From positions 2,914,001-2,978,000 of the forward strand of contig NZ_AP014936.1 of assembly GCF_002355415.1 (NCBI RefSeq): a DNA stretch of 64,000 bases, read 5' to 3'. Source of the DNA: Sulfurifustis variabilis (GTDB lineage Bacteria; Pseudomonadota; Gammaproteobacteria; Acidiferrobacterales; Sulfurifustaceae). The notes beneath the pieces were generated by a model. That model was not told the DNA's origin, made no database searches, and was given only the letters and a program-made list of their open reading frames with translations. This document shows, in pieces, positions 54,106-62,069 of this stretch. A program made the translations under genes and the position numbers. How positions within the stretch are numbered: position 1 is the stretch's first letter; every line of letters starts with the position of its first letter.

Positions 54106-54681
54106 TCAGAAGCCGATCGTCAGGCCCAGGAAGAAGCCGGTCCCCGTCACGTCGACGTTGTCGCCCTCGTCGTCCTCCGGCTCGGAGGTGAGGTACTTCG
54201 CCTCGGTGTAGACGCCGAACTTCTCGCCCAGACGAAAGTCGATACCGGCGACGGCCTGCAGCGCGAGATCGCTGGCGGAAGCCGAGCCGCCCGGACCCTC
54301 GAAGTCGACGCCCGCGAAGCCGATGCCGGCGCCGACGTAGGGCTGAACGGTGGGCGACACCGCGAAGTACTTCTTCGCGTTGAAGAGCAGTGCGGTCGTA
54401 TCGTTGTCGCCCTTGCCGAATACGGGGTCCCAGTCGTTGACGTAACGAACGAGCTCCACACCCAGGCCGGTCCCGCCCGCCATGCGCCACTCGAGCTCGA
54501 TACCGAACACGCCGCTCGCCGAGTCGTCGAACGCGAGCGAAATGCCCGAGATCGATTGCGACTCCTCCGAAAGCGTGAAGGTGCCGGTCTTGATGATGAT
54601 CACGCCTCCGTCGGCGAAGGTCGAGGGCGCAGCGGCGGCCAACATCGCCCCCGCCAGCGCCGCCAATCCGATCCTGCGCAT
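54106..54681 (-). CDS. Outer-membrane beta-barrel protein
   Basis: A 191-residue small porin-like protein. The signal peptide ends near FADG (residue 24). The rest alternates short amphipathic strands (FGIELEWRMAGGTGLGVELVRYV, YVGAGIGFAGVDF, VYTEAKYL) and ends GFFLGLTIGF with the C-terminal aromatic residue used by the BAM machinery. It fits the OmpW/OMP_b-brl group of 8-stranded barrels. Ligand unknown. It is followed by a terminator and preceded, 19 bases away, by the lipoprotein gene. Confidence 0.8.
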   Translation of the reverse strand: MRRIGLAALAGAMLAAAAPSTFADGGVIIIKTGTFTLSEESQSISGISLAFDDSASGVFGIELEWRMAGGTGLGVELVRYVNDWDPVFGKGDNDTTALLFNAKKYFAVSPTVQPYVGAGIGFAGVDFEGPGGSASASDLALQAVAGIDFRLGEKFGVYTEAKYLTSEPEDDEGDNVDVTGTGFFLGLTIGF

Positions 54682-54700
54682 CGTGGGAATCTCCCTTGCC

Positions 54701-55147
54701 CTAGATGTTCCCCTTGATGAGCTTGCATTCCTTGACGCCTTCGCGGCCCGTGGGCTCGTCGACCACGTGCAGGAGCGAGCGCGGCTGGAACATCCCCATC
54801 TTGACCTCCTGCCATACGTAGTAGCGCTGACCCGGCTTCGCGTCGACGGTGAGGCTCGCGTTGTTCTCGCCCTTGGAGACGATCTGGTGCTGACCGGGGT
54901 TGACCGTCCACATGAAATAGGTCTTCGACGCCGTCTCGCCCGCGTCGCGGCCGTCGAGGGTGACGTTCAACTTCACCGCCGCGCCGAACGTCTCGTTGCG
55001 ATAGAGATAGATCAGCGACTTGCCGGCGGGCACCGACGCCTGCTTGGCCTGCATGTCTTCGCTTTCGGTGGCCATCGGGACCGAGGCGCACGCGCCGAGC
55101 AGCAGGAACGCACCCGCGAGAGCGAGGCGGGACAAGGACTTGTACAT
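54701..55147 (-). CDS. DUF2846 lipoprotein
   Basis: A 148-residue lipoprotein with lipobox LLGAC (Cys near 19). The DUF2846 pattern is visible: AGKSLIYLYRNETFGAAVKLNVTLDG, TYFMWTVNPGQHQIVS and RYYVWQEVKMG. Function of the family is unknown. GGGAGGTTTCC precedes the chosen ATG; an upstream in-frame ATG at 55189 would spoil the signal. It is probably co-transcribed with the barrel protein gene. Confidence 0.8.
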   Translation of the reverse strand: MYKSLSRLALAGAFLLLGACASVPMATESEDMQAKQASVPAGKSLIYLYRNETFGAAVKLNVTLDGRDAGETASKTYFMWTVNPGQHQIVSKGENNASLTVDAKPGQRYYVWQEVKMGMFQPRSLLHVVDEPTGREGVKECKLIKGNI

Positions 55148-55306
55148 CACGGAAACCTCCCTATTTTGCAGATGTGGATTTCGAAGCACTGCGCGACCGG
55201 TGTGGGGCGCGGCGGCGCGCCAATACGGAGATTAGCAGCGGAAGGCCCTGATTCAAGTAAGGTAAAGGCTGTCGGAGCGGGCCGGCCAGGCGGGACCGGG
55301 CCGGGA

Positions 55307-55513
55307 CTACACGGTCTCGCAGATCTCCTCGCGGAGGATCACGAGCCCGGCAGGGGCGACGATGCCGAGCCGCACCCGGCCGCCCGAGACCCGGGTGACC
55401 AGGAGCTCGATGGGTCCGGCGGCGAACAGCTCGCCGACCGGCGTGCGCGGATCGAGGGCGGCGGCGGGCTCTATCCGGACGCGCTGTCCGCGTTTGCGAG
55501 TCAGTATCAGCAC
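55307..55513 (-). CDS. Divergent CsrA-like RNA-binding protein
   Basis: A 68-residue CsrA-family protein. MLILTRKRGQ at the start and VRLGIVAPAGLVILREEI at the end are typical, including the Arg of REE that contacts GGA in RNA. Between strands 1 and 3 it has a Pro/Ala-rich stretch (EPAAALDPRTPVGELFAAGP), making it longer than the usual 60-65 residues, so dimer geometry may differ. It starts with GTG directly after the TAG of the XRE regulator gene. It may be an accessory CsrA rather than the cell's global one. Confidence 0.78.
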   Translation of the reverse strand: MLILTRKRGQRVRIEPAAALDPRTPVGELFAAGPIELLVTRVSGGRVRLGIVAPAGLVILREEICETV

Positions 55514-55795
55514 CTAGCGCTCCTTCGGCTTGTTCGGTGGTCGAAACGCGGCGAGCAGCTTTTCGCCGACCAGGGTCGGGTCCGGGGCGCCGAGAAGCTC
55601 GGAGACCGAGACCCCGAAGGCATCGGCGAGCCGCTCGAGATTGTCGAGGCTCACGTTGCACGCCGCTCGCTCGATCAGGCTGATATACGTGCGATGCAGC
55701 CCGCTCGCGGCGGCCAGCCGCTCCTGCGACCAGCCGTTCACCATCCGCAGCATCCGTAGCTTTTGCGCGAGCAGCTTCCTTGCCCGTTTTCCCAT
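55514..55795 (-). CDS. XRE-family transcriptional regulator
   Basis: A protein of about 93 residues with one HTH_3 domain: LRMLRMVNGWSQERLAAASG (helix-turn-helix), LHRTYISLIERA and LERLADAFGVSVSELL. The start at MGKRARKLLAQKL is preferred; an ATG at 55858 adds 21 residues without domain character. It is abutted by the CsrA-like gene. A perfect palindrome at 55952-55973, upstream of this gene, is a likely operator for it. Confidence 0.8.
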   Translation of the reverse strand: MGKRARKLLAQKLRMLRMVNGWSQERLAAASGLHRTYISLIERAACNVSLDNLERLADAFGVSVSELLGAPDPTLVGEKLLAAFRPPNKPKER

Positions 55796-55951
55796 GCCGT
55801 CATTGCAGTCGCCGCCTATGCAGCCGTCTACAGCGGGCGATGTTCGGTTTGCTGACATGGCATTTCGGGTTGCACCAAGTTCGTCGCGAAGTGCGCTATA
55901 TAGGCTGCGCTCGCCCGGCGCGCTCGCGGCGCCCCGAACGCATGCGGGATA

Positions 55952-55973
55952 AATAGCACGATATCGTGCTATT
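55952..55973. promoter_or_regulatory. Perfect 22-bp palindrome, probable operator for the XRE-CsrA-like operon
   Basis: Two identical half-sites AATAGCACGAT read on opposite strands, with no spacer. It is AT-richer than its surroundings. It lies about 155 bases upstream of the preferred XRE start (93 bases from the alternative) and 13 bases beyond the 3' end of the HTH gene. There is no U-run, so a terminator is unlikely. Confidence 0.6.
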
Positions 55974-55986
55974 AGTAAAGGGAGGG

Positions 55987-56211
55987 TTACTTCCGGGGTT
56001 TGCGGACGCTCTTCTTGTATACGCCCCGGCGCTCGCGGCTCTGGATGAACGTCTCCACGTCCTCCGACGTGGTGAGCCAGTTGCGCCCGAGCTTGCGTGC
56101 CTTGAGCCGCCCCTTCTCGGCGAGCCGGCGCAGGTAGTCGCCCGAGTAGCCGTAGGACTCGGCCGCCTGCGAGAGGGTGAGCAGCTCTTCCTTCTTCGTG
56201 TCGCGCGCCAT
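55987..56211 (-). CDS. Small excisionase-like helix-turn-helix protein
   Basis: A 74-residue DNA-binding protein. LLTLSQAAESYGYSGDYLRRLAEKGRLKARKLGRNWLTT is a typical winged helix-turn-helix of the MerR/excisionase group, followed by DVETFIQSR and a basic tail. The ATG overlaps the cupin stop (TGATG), placing it at the end of the pentose-phosphate operon. No integrase is nearby, so a phage origin is not supported. It may regulate this operon or the adjoining XRE-csrA genes. Confidence 0.75.
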   Translation of the reverse strand: MARDTKKEELLTLSQAAESYGYSGDYLRRLAEKGRLKARKLGRNWLTTSEDVETFIQSRERRGVYKKSVRKPRK

Positions 56212-56579
56212 CAGACGAGGTGCGTGTCGCCGTGATCGTACGGCGGGGTACACGCGCAGAGAATCCGCAGCGGCTCCGTGCCGGTGTTCTCGATGCAATG
56301 GGCCGCGCCGGGCGGGATCGCGACGGTGTCGCCGGGCCCCACTTCGTACTGCTCGCCTTCGAGGGTCATGCGTCCCTCGCCCGTGACGACGTGATAGATC
56401 TCTTCGCTGCGATCGTGCCGGTGAAGGCGCGTCGCCGTGCCCGGGGCAACGATCGCCTCCGCGAGGCTCTGCGACCGGTTGCCGTGCACGGCCGGATGCA
56501 TGAGCTCACGGATAATGGACCCGTCCTTGGTGCGATAGGGCTGTACCTCGGTGTAGCGAGTACGGGTGGGCGCGGTCAT
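56211..56579 (-). CDS. Cupin-domain protein
   Basis: A 122-residue single-domain cupin. Metal-binding motif 1 is LHRHDRSEEIYHVVTGEG (two His, Glu) and motif 2 is PGDTVAIPPGAAHCIEN (His). Small cupins bind a divalent metal and isomerise or sense sugars and other metabolites. Placement between pgl and an HTH gene with one-base overlaps on both sides suggests a sugar-phosphate related role. No specific activity can be assigned. A start 12 bases upstream is possible. Confidence 0.8.
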   Translation of the reverse strand: MTAPTRTRYTEVQPYRTKDGSIIRELMHPAVHGNRSQSLAEAIVAPGTATRLHRHDRSEEIYHVVTGEGRMTLEGEQYEVGPGDTVAIPPGAAHCIENTGTEPLRILCACTPPYDHGDTHLV

Positions 56580-57304
56580 CACGGCTTCCATGGCCAGGCG
56601 TCGGGATCGATGAGTATATCGACGCCGTCCGGCGGGGCAATCGCGGCCGCGGGCACGGCGCCGCCGCCGGCCCAGGACTTCACGGCGCGCGCCTTGGCCG
56701 CGCCGCTCACGATAAACAGCACCTGTCGGGAAGCGCTCAGGCGCCGCGCGCTCAGGCTGACCCGCTCCGGAGGCGGTTTCGGGGCGTCGCGCACCGCGAG
56801 CGCCGCCGGGGCCTCGGTAGCGTCGCCAAGGTACGAACCGGGGAAGAGACTGGCCGTATGGCCATCCTCGCCGAGGCCGAGCAGAACGAGGTCGAACTCC
56901 TCGACGCCGGCCAGCAGGCGTGCGTAGCGTGCCGCGCCCTCCTCCGGGCCGAGCTCGGCCGGCACGGCATGACACTGCGCGGGCGGGACGGTCACGCGAT
57001 CGAGCCAAGCCTTCCGCGCCATCGTGTCGTTCCGATCGGCGTCCCCGGGCGGCAGGCAGCGCTCGTCGCCGAAGTAGACGTGCCAGCGGGTCCAGTCGGC
57101 GTCGACGCCGGCGAGCGCCCGATAGAGGCGTCGGGGCGTATCGCCTCCGGCGAGCACGATCGAGAAGCGGCCGCGCGCCGCGATCGCCTGCGAGGCCGCG
57201 CGCGTCACCGCGGCGACCGCGTGGGCCTCGAGGTCCCGGACGGAGGGATAGAGATGCCAGCGCCGCTGCTGCCGCGGCCGCTCAGGCGTCGTTGCGCCAG
57301 GCAT
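56579..57304 (-). CDS. pgl: 6-phosphogluconolactonase
   Basis: A 241-residue SOL/DevB-type lactonase that hydrolyses 6-phosphogluconolactone in the oxidative pentose-phosphate pathway. Conserved segments are FSIVLAGGDTPRRLYRAL, WHVYFGDERCLPPGDADRN and LGLGEDGHTASLFPG. It overlaps the end of zwf by 23 bases and its stop overlaps the cupin start. Confidence 0.92.
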   Translation of the reverse strand: MPGATTPERPRQQRRWHLYPSVRDLEAHAVAAVTRAASQAIAARGRFSIVLAGGDTPRRLYRALAGVDADWTRWHVYFGDERCLPPGDADRNDTMARKAWLDRVTVPPAQCHAVPAELGPEEGAARYARLLAGVEEFDLVLLGLGEDGHTASLFPGSYLGDATEAPAALAVRDAPKPPPERVSLSARRLSASRQVLFIVSGAAKARAVKSWAGGGAVPAAAIAPPDGVDILIDPDAWPWKP

Positions 57305-58757
57305 GGTCCTCGCGGTCGAAAAGCCGGTTGGCCTCCTCCGGCCCCCACGTGCCGGCGGGATAGGTGTGAACGAGGAGCGGCTCGCGCGCCCATTGCCGCA
57401 CGATCGGATCCACCACGCGCCACGCCCACTCGACCTCGTCGAAGCGGATGAAGAGGCTCCGGTCGCCCTCGATCACGTCCAGCAGCAGGGTCTTGTACGC
57501 CTCCATCGGGCCCTCCGTCTCGTGACGGTAGGAGGCGTTCAGCCGCACGACGCGGGTGTCGATCTCGAGGCCCGGACGCTTGGCGTGCAACTCGATGTGC
57601 ATGCACTCGGCCGGCTGTATGGAGAGCAGGATCCAGTTCGGATCGATCCGGTCGCAGGCGTCGTGGAACAGGAGCTGGGGCGGATGGCGGAAGCGGATGC
57701 CGATGAGCGACATCGACCGCGCCAGCCGCTTGCCGGTGCGGAGATAGAACGGCACGCCGCGCCAGCGCCAGTTGTCGACGTAGAACTTGGCGGCCACGAA
57801 GGTCTCGGTGGTCGACTCGCGCCGCACGTCCGACTCGTCGCGATAGCCGGGGACCTCGCGGCCGCCGACCGTCCCGGCGGCGTACTGCGCGCGAAAGGCG
57901 TGACCGTTCACGGCGTCGACCGGGATGGGCCGGATCGAGCGCAGCACCTTCACCTTCTCGTCGCGCAGCGCGTCGGCGTCGAGCGAGGCCGGCGGCTCCA
58001 TGGCGACCACGGTCAGGAGCTGCATGAGGTGGTTCTGGAGCATGTCGCGCAGCGCGCCCGCGCGGTCGTAGTAGCCGGCGCGCCGCCCGATGCCGCCCTC
58101 CTCCGCCACGGTGATCTGCACGTGGTCGATGAAGTTGCGGTTCCAGACCGGTTCGATCAGCGTGTTCGCGAACCGGAAGACGAACAGGTTCTGGACCGTT
58201 TCCTTGCCGAGGTAGTGATCGATCCGGTAGACCTGCTCCTCGTCGAAGTACTTATGCAGCTGGGTGTTGAGCAGCCGCGCGCTTTCGATGTCCTCGCCGA
58301 ACGGCTTCTCCACGACGATGCGGTGGCGGCCGTGCTTGCGGTTGATGCCGGCGCGGTTGAGGTTGTCGACCACGTCCATGAAGTCGGCGGGCCGCACGGC
58401 GAGATAGAACACGATGTTCTCGCACGCCCCCATCCGCGGCTTACCGAGCTCGTCCATGAGCCGGCGGTACGCCTCGGGCTCGCGGAGATCGCCCTCGACG
58501 AAGTCGAAGCGGCGCGCGAAGCGCTCGTAGATCGCGCGGTCGAACCCGGGGCCGGTGTGCTGCTGCAGCACGAGCTCGAGGTGCTGGAGCCAGTCCTCCA
58601 GGCGCCAGTCGCGCCGGGCGAAGGCGACCAGGCGCAGGTCCTCGCCGAGACGGCCGGCGGCGTCGAGCTGATAGAGCGCGGGCAGGAGCTTCGTGGTCGC
58701 GAGGTGTCCGGTCGCGCCGAAGATGACGAAATGGCAGGGGCCGGGGCCGGTCTGCAT
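57282..58757 (-). CDS. zwf: Glucose-6-phosphate 1-dehydrogenase
   Basis: A 491-residue G6PD. The NADP-binding start FVIFGATGHLATTKLLPALY, the substrate site RIDHYLGKE and the conserved RNFIDHVQITVAEEGGIGRRAGYYD are present. It makes 6-phosphogluconolactone and NADPH. The ATG overlaps the stop of gnd by one base. Gene order gnd-zwf-pgl puts the entire oxidative branch in one transcript. Confidence 0.93.
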   Translation of the reverse strand: MQTGPGPCHFVIFGATGHLATTKLLPALYQLDAAGRLGEDLRLVAFARRDWRLEDWLQHLELVLQQHTGPGFDRAIYERFARRFDFVEGDLREPEAYRRLMDELGKPRMGACENIVFYLAVRPADFMDVVDNLNRAGINRKHGRHRIVVEKPFGEDIESARLLNTQLHKYFDEEQVYRIDHYLGKETVQNLFVFRFANTLIEPVWNRNFIDHVQITVAEEGGIGRRAGYYDRAGALRDMLQNHLMQLLTVVAMEPPASLDADALRDEKVKVLRSIRPIPVDAVNGHAFRAQYAAGTVGGREVPGYRDESDVRRESTTETFVAAKFYVDNWRWRGVPFYLRTGKRLARSMSLIGIRFRHPPQLLFHDACDRIDPNWILLSIQPAECMHIELHAKRPGLEIDTRVVRLNASYRHETEGPMEAYKTLLLDVIEGDRSLFIRFDEVEWAWRVVDPIVRQWAREPLLVHTYPAGTWGPEEANRLFDREDHAWRNDA

Positions 58758-59674
58758 CAGTCCTTCTTGCCGGGCTTCACCGCGTGGCCGCCGAAGCCCT
58801 TGCGCATCATGGCGAGCATCCGGTCGCCGTAATCCGACTTCCCCTGGCTCGCGAACCGCATCATGAGCGCGAGGCTCATCACCGGCGCCGGGACGCCCTG
58901 CTCCACCGCCTCGATGGCGGTCCACCGGCCTTCTCCGGAATCGGCCACGTAGGGCTCGATATCGGCGAGGGTCTGGTCGCTCTTCAGGAACTCCGCGGTG
59001 AGATCGAGGAGCCAGCTCCGGACCACGCTCCCGTGGCGCCAGAGCTCGGCGATGGCGGCGAGATCGAGGCCGAAGTCCTCGCGCGACTTGAGCAGCGCGA
59101 AACCCTCGGCGTAGGCCTGCATCATGCCGTACTCGATGCCGTTGTGGACCATCTTGACGAAGTGGCCCGATCCGGCCGGGCCGCAGTGCAGCCAGCCCTT
59201 GTCCGGCGCGGGTGCGAGCACCTTGAAGACCGTCTCGAGCCGCCGCACCGCGTCGTAGTCGCCGCCCACCATGAGCGCGTAGCCGTTGTGCACGCCCCAC
59301 ACGCCGCCGGATACGCCCGCGTCGACGAGCTTGATGCCCCGCTGGGCGAGCTGGGCGGCACGGCGCATCGAGTCCTTGTAATAGGAATTGGCGCCGTCCA
59401 CGAGCACGTCACCGCGCGCGAGCAGGGGCGCGACGGCGTCGATGTGCTGCTGGGTTACCTCGCCCGCGGGCAGCATGAGCCAGACGAGACGGGGCGGAAC
59501 GAGCTTCTGGACGACCTGCTGGACGGTCTCGGCGGCCTGGACCCCGGCCTCCTGGGCGAGCTGGCGCGTGACGGCCGGGTCGCGGTTGTAACCGACGACG
59601 GTGACGCCGCCGCGGCGCAGCCGGCGCGCCATGTTCGCGCCCATGCGCCCCAGACCGATCATGCCCAGTTCCAT
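58757..59674 (-). CDS. gnd: 6-phosphogluconate dehydrogenase, decarboxylating (short form)
   Basis: A 305-residue short-chain-type 6PGDH (GndA/YqeC group), often NAD-preferring. The start MELGMIGLGRMGANMARRL forms the dinucleotide site. LVDAGVSGGVWG and the catalytic Lys in GHFVKMVHNGIEYG are intact. GAGGGACAGG precedes the ATG at 59674. It produces ribulose 5-phosphate and CO2. It is the first gene of the gnd-zwf-pgl-cupin-HTH operon. Confidence 0.92.
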   Translation of the reverse strand: MELGMIGLGRMGANMARRLRRGGVTVVGYNRDPAVTRQLAQEAGVQAAETVQQVVQKLVPPRLVWLMLPAGEVTQQHIDAVAPLLARGDVLVDGANSYYKDSMRRAAQLAQRGIKLVDAGVSGGVWGVHNGYALMVGGDYDAVRRLETVFKVLAPAPDKGWLHCGPAGSGHFVKMVHNGIEYGMMQAYAEGFALLKSREDFGLDLAAIAELWRHGSVVRSWLLDLTAEFLKSDQTLADIEPYVADSGEGRWTAIEAVEQGVPAPVMSLALMMRFASQGKSDYGDRMLAMMRKGFGGHAVKPGKKD

Positions 59675-59738
59675 AGCCTGTCCCTCGCCGGAAAGCAGAA
59701 AGCCTAGCATAGGTCAAGGGGAATCCCGCTCCCGCCGA

Positions 59739-60485
59739 TCAGCGGATTACGACCGCCACGGAGTATCCGGTACGCACGTAGCCCAGATAGTCGTAGCGCA
59801 GGCGCCGGTCGTGAACGAATTCCCGGAACGCCTTGAACTCGTGCTCCCGCCAGCCGGGATAGTTGAAGTACTCGTCGAACTGGATGACCGTCCCCGGCAC
59901 GATCCGCTCGCCGAGATGGTCCAGCACGCATCGGGTCGACGAGTAGAGATCGCAGTCGACGTGCATGAACGCCACGTGCTCGTGGTGGCGCGCGACGAAG
60001 CCGGGGAGCACGTCCTGGAACCAGCCGACGTGCAGCTCGACGTTCCGGCGCACCGCGGGCAGCCTGCCGCCCATGCTCATGGCGCCCCGCTCCAGCCCCT
60101 GCACCCAGGGATCGGGCAGACCCTCGAACGAGTCGAACCCGTGCACGGTCGCCTTGACCCGGTCGGCGATGAAGTTGATCGACTCGCCGTCCTCCACGCC
60201 GAACTCGAGCACGAGCCCGTCGCCGGCGCGCCGCAAGGCATGCTCGAGGAGGTCGAAGCGCCAGGCGAAGCTCGGGACCTGCACCATGCGGCGCTCGACA
60301 TACTCGGCCGCCTGCGTCGCGGCGCGACGCGCGAGCTCGGCGTCGATGTTCGGCGCCGGCCACTCGCCGCCCCGCGGCGCGTTGACGATCTCCCAGAGGC
60401 GCCGCTCGACCGCGTCCTCCCGCAGCACGCGGGTGACCGCGCGCGACAGCCATGACGCGGCGCGCGCTTTGAGGTTCACCGGCAT
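59739..60485 (-). CDS. TylF/macrocin-O-methyltransferase-like protein
   Basis: A 248-residue class I SAM-dependent methyltransferase of the TylF group. The SAM motif is LVLEFGVEDGESINFIA, followed by HGFDSFEGLPDPW and the metal/active-site region FMHVDCDLYSSTRCVL. Family members methylate sugar or other hydroxyls with a divalent metal. No glycosyltransferase or secondary-metabolite gene is adjacent. The gap to gnd is 64 bases. Confidence 0.82.
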   Translation of the reverse strand: MPVNLKARAASWLSRAVTRVLREDAVERRLWEIVNAPRGGEWPAPNIDAELARRAATQAAEYVERRMVQVPSFAWRFDLLEHALRRAGDGLVLEFGVEDGESINFIADRVKATVHGFDSFEGLPDPWVQGLERGAMSMGGRLPAVRRNVELHVGWFQDVLPGFVARHHEHVAFMHVDCDLYSSTRCVLDHLGERIVPGTVIQFDEYFNYPGWREHEFKAFREFVHDRRLRYDYLGYVRTGYSVAVVIR

Positions 60486-60518
60486 GGCCGTTCCTCGTCC
60501 ATCGATCCCGATCCCCCG

Positions 60519-60881
60519 CTATATCGGCGAATGCAGCGCGATGCGATTGCCCTCGCTGTCGAGAACGACCGCGCGAAAACCGTAGGGGCCGATGGCGTGC
60601 CGGCCCTTCAGCACCTTCCCGCCGTTCGGCTCGACCTGCCCGATCGCGTCGTCGAGCCTTCCCGCGCAGCTGAAATAGAGCAGCGGGCCGTGCACGGCGG
60701 GCGGCTCGTCGGAGGGATAGAGACAACCGGTCAGCTCGCCCTCCTCGTGCGGCAGCACCGCGACCGCCACCTCCGGGAACTGCTGCTTGACGATCGGGCG
60801 GCCGAGCACCGCCGCGTAGAACGCGACGGCGCGATCGAGATCGCGCGCCGGAATGTCGAACCAGACGAGCGGGCTCGTCAT
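60519..60881 (-). CDS. VOC-family (glyoxalase-like) protein
   Basis: A 120-residue vicinal-oxygen-chelate protein. It begins PLVWFDIPARDLDRAVAFY and ends GFRAVVLDSEGNRIALHSP, the usual paired beta-alpha modules; AIGPYG is a family loop. Proteins of this subgroup are often annotated as glyoxalase/bleomycin resistance, but enzymatic activity is rarely shown. It is 16 bases after tspO and 33 before the methyltransferase gene, consistent with one operon. Confidence 0.82.
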   Translation of the reverse strand: MTSPLVWFDIPARDLDRAVAFYAAVLGRPIVKQQFPEVAVAVLPHEEGELTGCLYPSDEPPAVHGPLLYFSCAGRLDDAIGQVEPNGGKVLKGRHAIGPYGFRAVVLDSEGNRIALHSPI

Positions 60882-60897
60882 CGTGTTCCTCGCGGTG

Positions 60898-61404
60898 TCA
60901 CGGATTGAGCCACCAGATGGCGGCGTTGAGCGTCGTGGCGTACGCCACCCACGCCGCGTACGGCGCGAGCAGCCATCCCGCCACGCGGCTCACGGGGAGG
61001 AAGGCGCGCAGCATCGCCAGAATCGCGACGAGCAGGACGGCAATCTCGATCAGCGCCCAGCCGACGAGGTGCCAGCCGAAGAAGAGCCAGGACCAGAGCG
61101 CGTTGAGCGCGAGCTGAAGCGCGAAGAGCGCGAGCGCGGGATAGGCGCCGGCGGCATGCCGGCGGAGCCACACGAGGCCGGCGGCGACGCCCATGAGCAG
61201 GTAGAGAGTGGTCCAGACGGGCGGGAACACCGCGTCCGGCGGCGTCCATGCGGGCTTCTCGAGCGCGGCATACCATGCGCCCGGCCGGGCCAAGCCGCCG
61301 ATCGCCGCGGCGGCGAAGCTCAGGCCGATCCAGGCAAGAAAGCCCAGGGCCTCAGTGGCCTTCCCGAAACGCCGCTCCCGCGGCCGCGCGATCGTGCTTG
61401 CCAT
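60898..61404 (-). CDS. tspO: TspO/MBR family protein
   Basis: A 168-residue tryptophan-rich membrane protein with five helices. Hallmarks are the KPAWTPPDAVFPPVWTTLYLLMG loop, LALNALWSWLFFGWH and the final YATTLNAAIWWLN. TspO proteins bind porphyrins and affect tetrapyrrole handling and stress responses. It carries about 20 extra residues (STIARPRERRFGKATEALG) before helix 1. It is the first gene of a likely tspO-VOC-methyltransferase unit. Confidence 0.9.
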   Translation of the reverse strand: MASTIARPRERRFGKATEALGFLAWIGLSFAAAAIGGLARPGAWYAALEKPAWTPPDAVFPPVWTTLYLLMGVAAGLVWLRRHAAGAYPALALFALQLALNALWSWLFFGWHLVGWALIEIAVLLVAILAMLRAFLPVSRVAGWLLAPYAAWVAYATTLNAAIWWLNP

Positions 61405-61577
61405 GCCATCGGTCTCGCTCGTGCCTTCCCGATAGGACCGAGCCGACTGCGGCGGAGTTGCATGACGGCCGTGGCGGTTGGCGGCCGCCTGGTCTGCGTC
61501 GAGTGAAGGCGCGAGAAAGAACGCGAGCGGATCGGCGGGACTCAGGGAAGCCCGCCCCGGGTCCGGAGCCTCGCCGC

Positions 61578-61955
61578 TCAGGCGTGGCCGGGCGCCAGGC
61601 TCGCGACGAGAATGACCAGCAGGGAGATCAGCGCGAAGACGAGGCCGAGCCGCGGCTTGACGAACAGGGCGATGAGGCTGCCGGCGGCGAGCAGAATGTA
61701 CGGGGCGATGACCGTGACCGCGGGCGGCATCGATCTGAACGTCGGGATCTCGTACCCCAGAAGGTAGACGAGCTCGACGGTGACGAGGTACGCGGCCAGG
61801 GCGACGAGCGCCAGCCGCAACAGCTCGTCCTTCCCGATGGCGAGGGACAGGAACCTGCGGTCCTCGAAACTTCCCGGCGCTTCCCTGTCGCCGTCGGGCC
61901 CGTCCATCGTCTGATCCCGGTGCGCGGTCTGATCCCGGTGCGCGGTCGGTTGCAT
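61578..61955 (-). CDS. Small membrane protein with HRDQT repeat at the N-terminus
   Basis: A 125-residue protein with three predicted helices (LALVALAAYLVTVELVYLLG, VTVIAPYILLAAGSLIALF, LGLVFALISLLVILVASLA). The N-terminus contains a direct repeat HRDQTAHRDQT, encoded by a tandem DNA duplication (TGATCCCGGTGCGCGGTC type units). GGGAG lies ahead of the first ATG; a start at 61907, after the repeat, is possible. No family recognised. Confidence 0.65.
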   Translation of the reverse strand: MQPTAHRDQTAHRDQTMDGPDGDREAPGSFEDRRFLSLAIGKDELLRLALVALAAYLVTVELVYLLGYEIPTFRSMPPAVTVIAPYILLAAGSLIALFVKPRLGLVFALISLLVILVASLAPGHA

Positions 61956-62069
61956 CGTGCTCCCGTTTCCCTGCGGACTGACACCGAAGTAAAGGCGAGA
62001 CGAGCGCGAAGGTCAAACCCCGGGGATGACGGTCGTCATCCGTTTTGCCGGCTCGATTCGCTCAAGCAT

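Noticed and set aside
55987-56211. Phage or integrative-element excisionase
   Set aside because: The protein has an excisionase-like fold, but no integrase, attachment site or tRNA is nearby and the gene is coupled to housekeeping genes.
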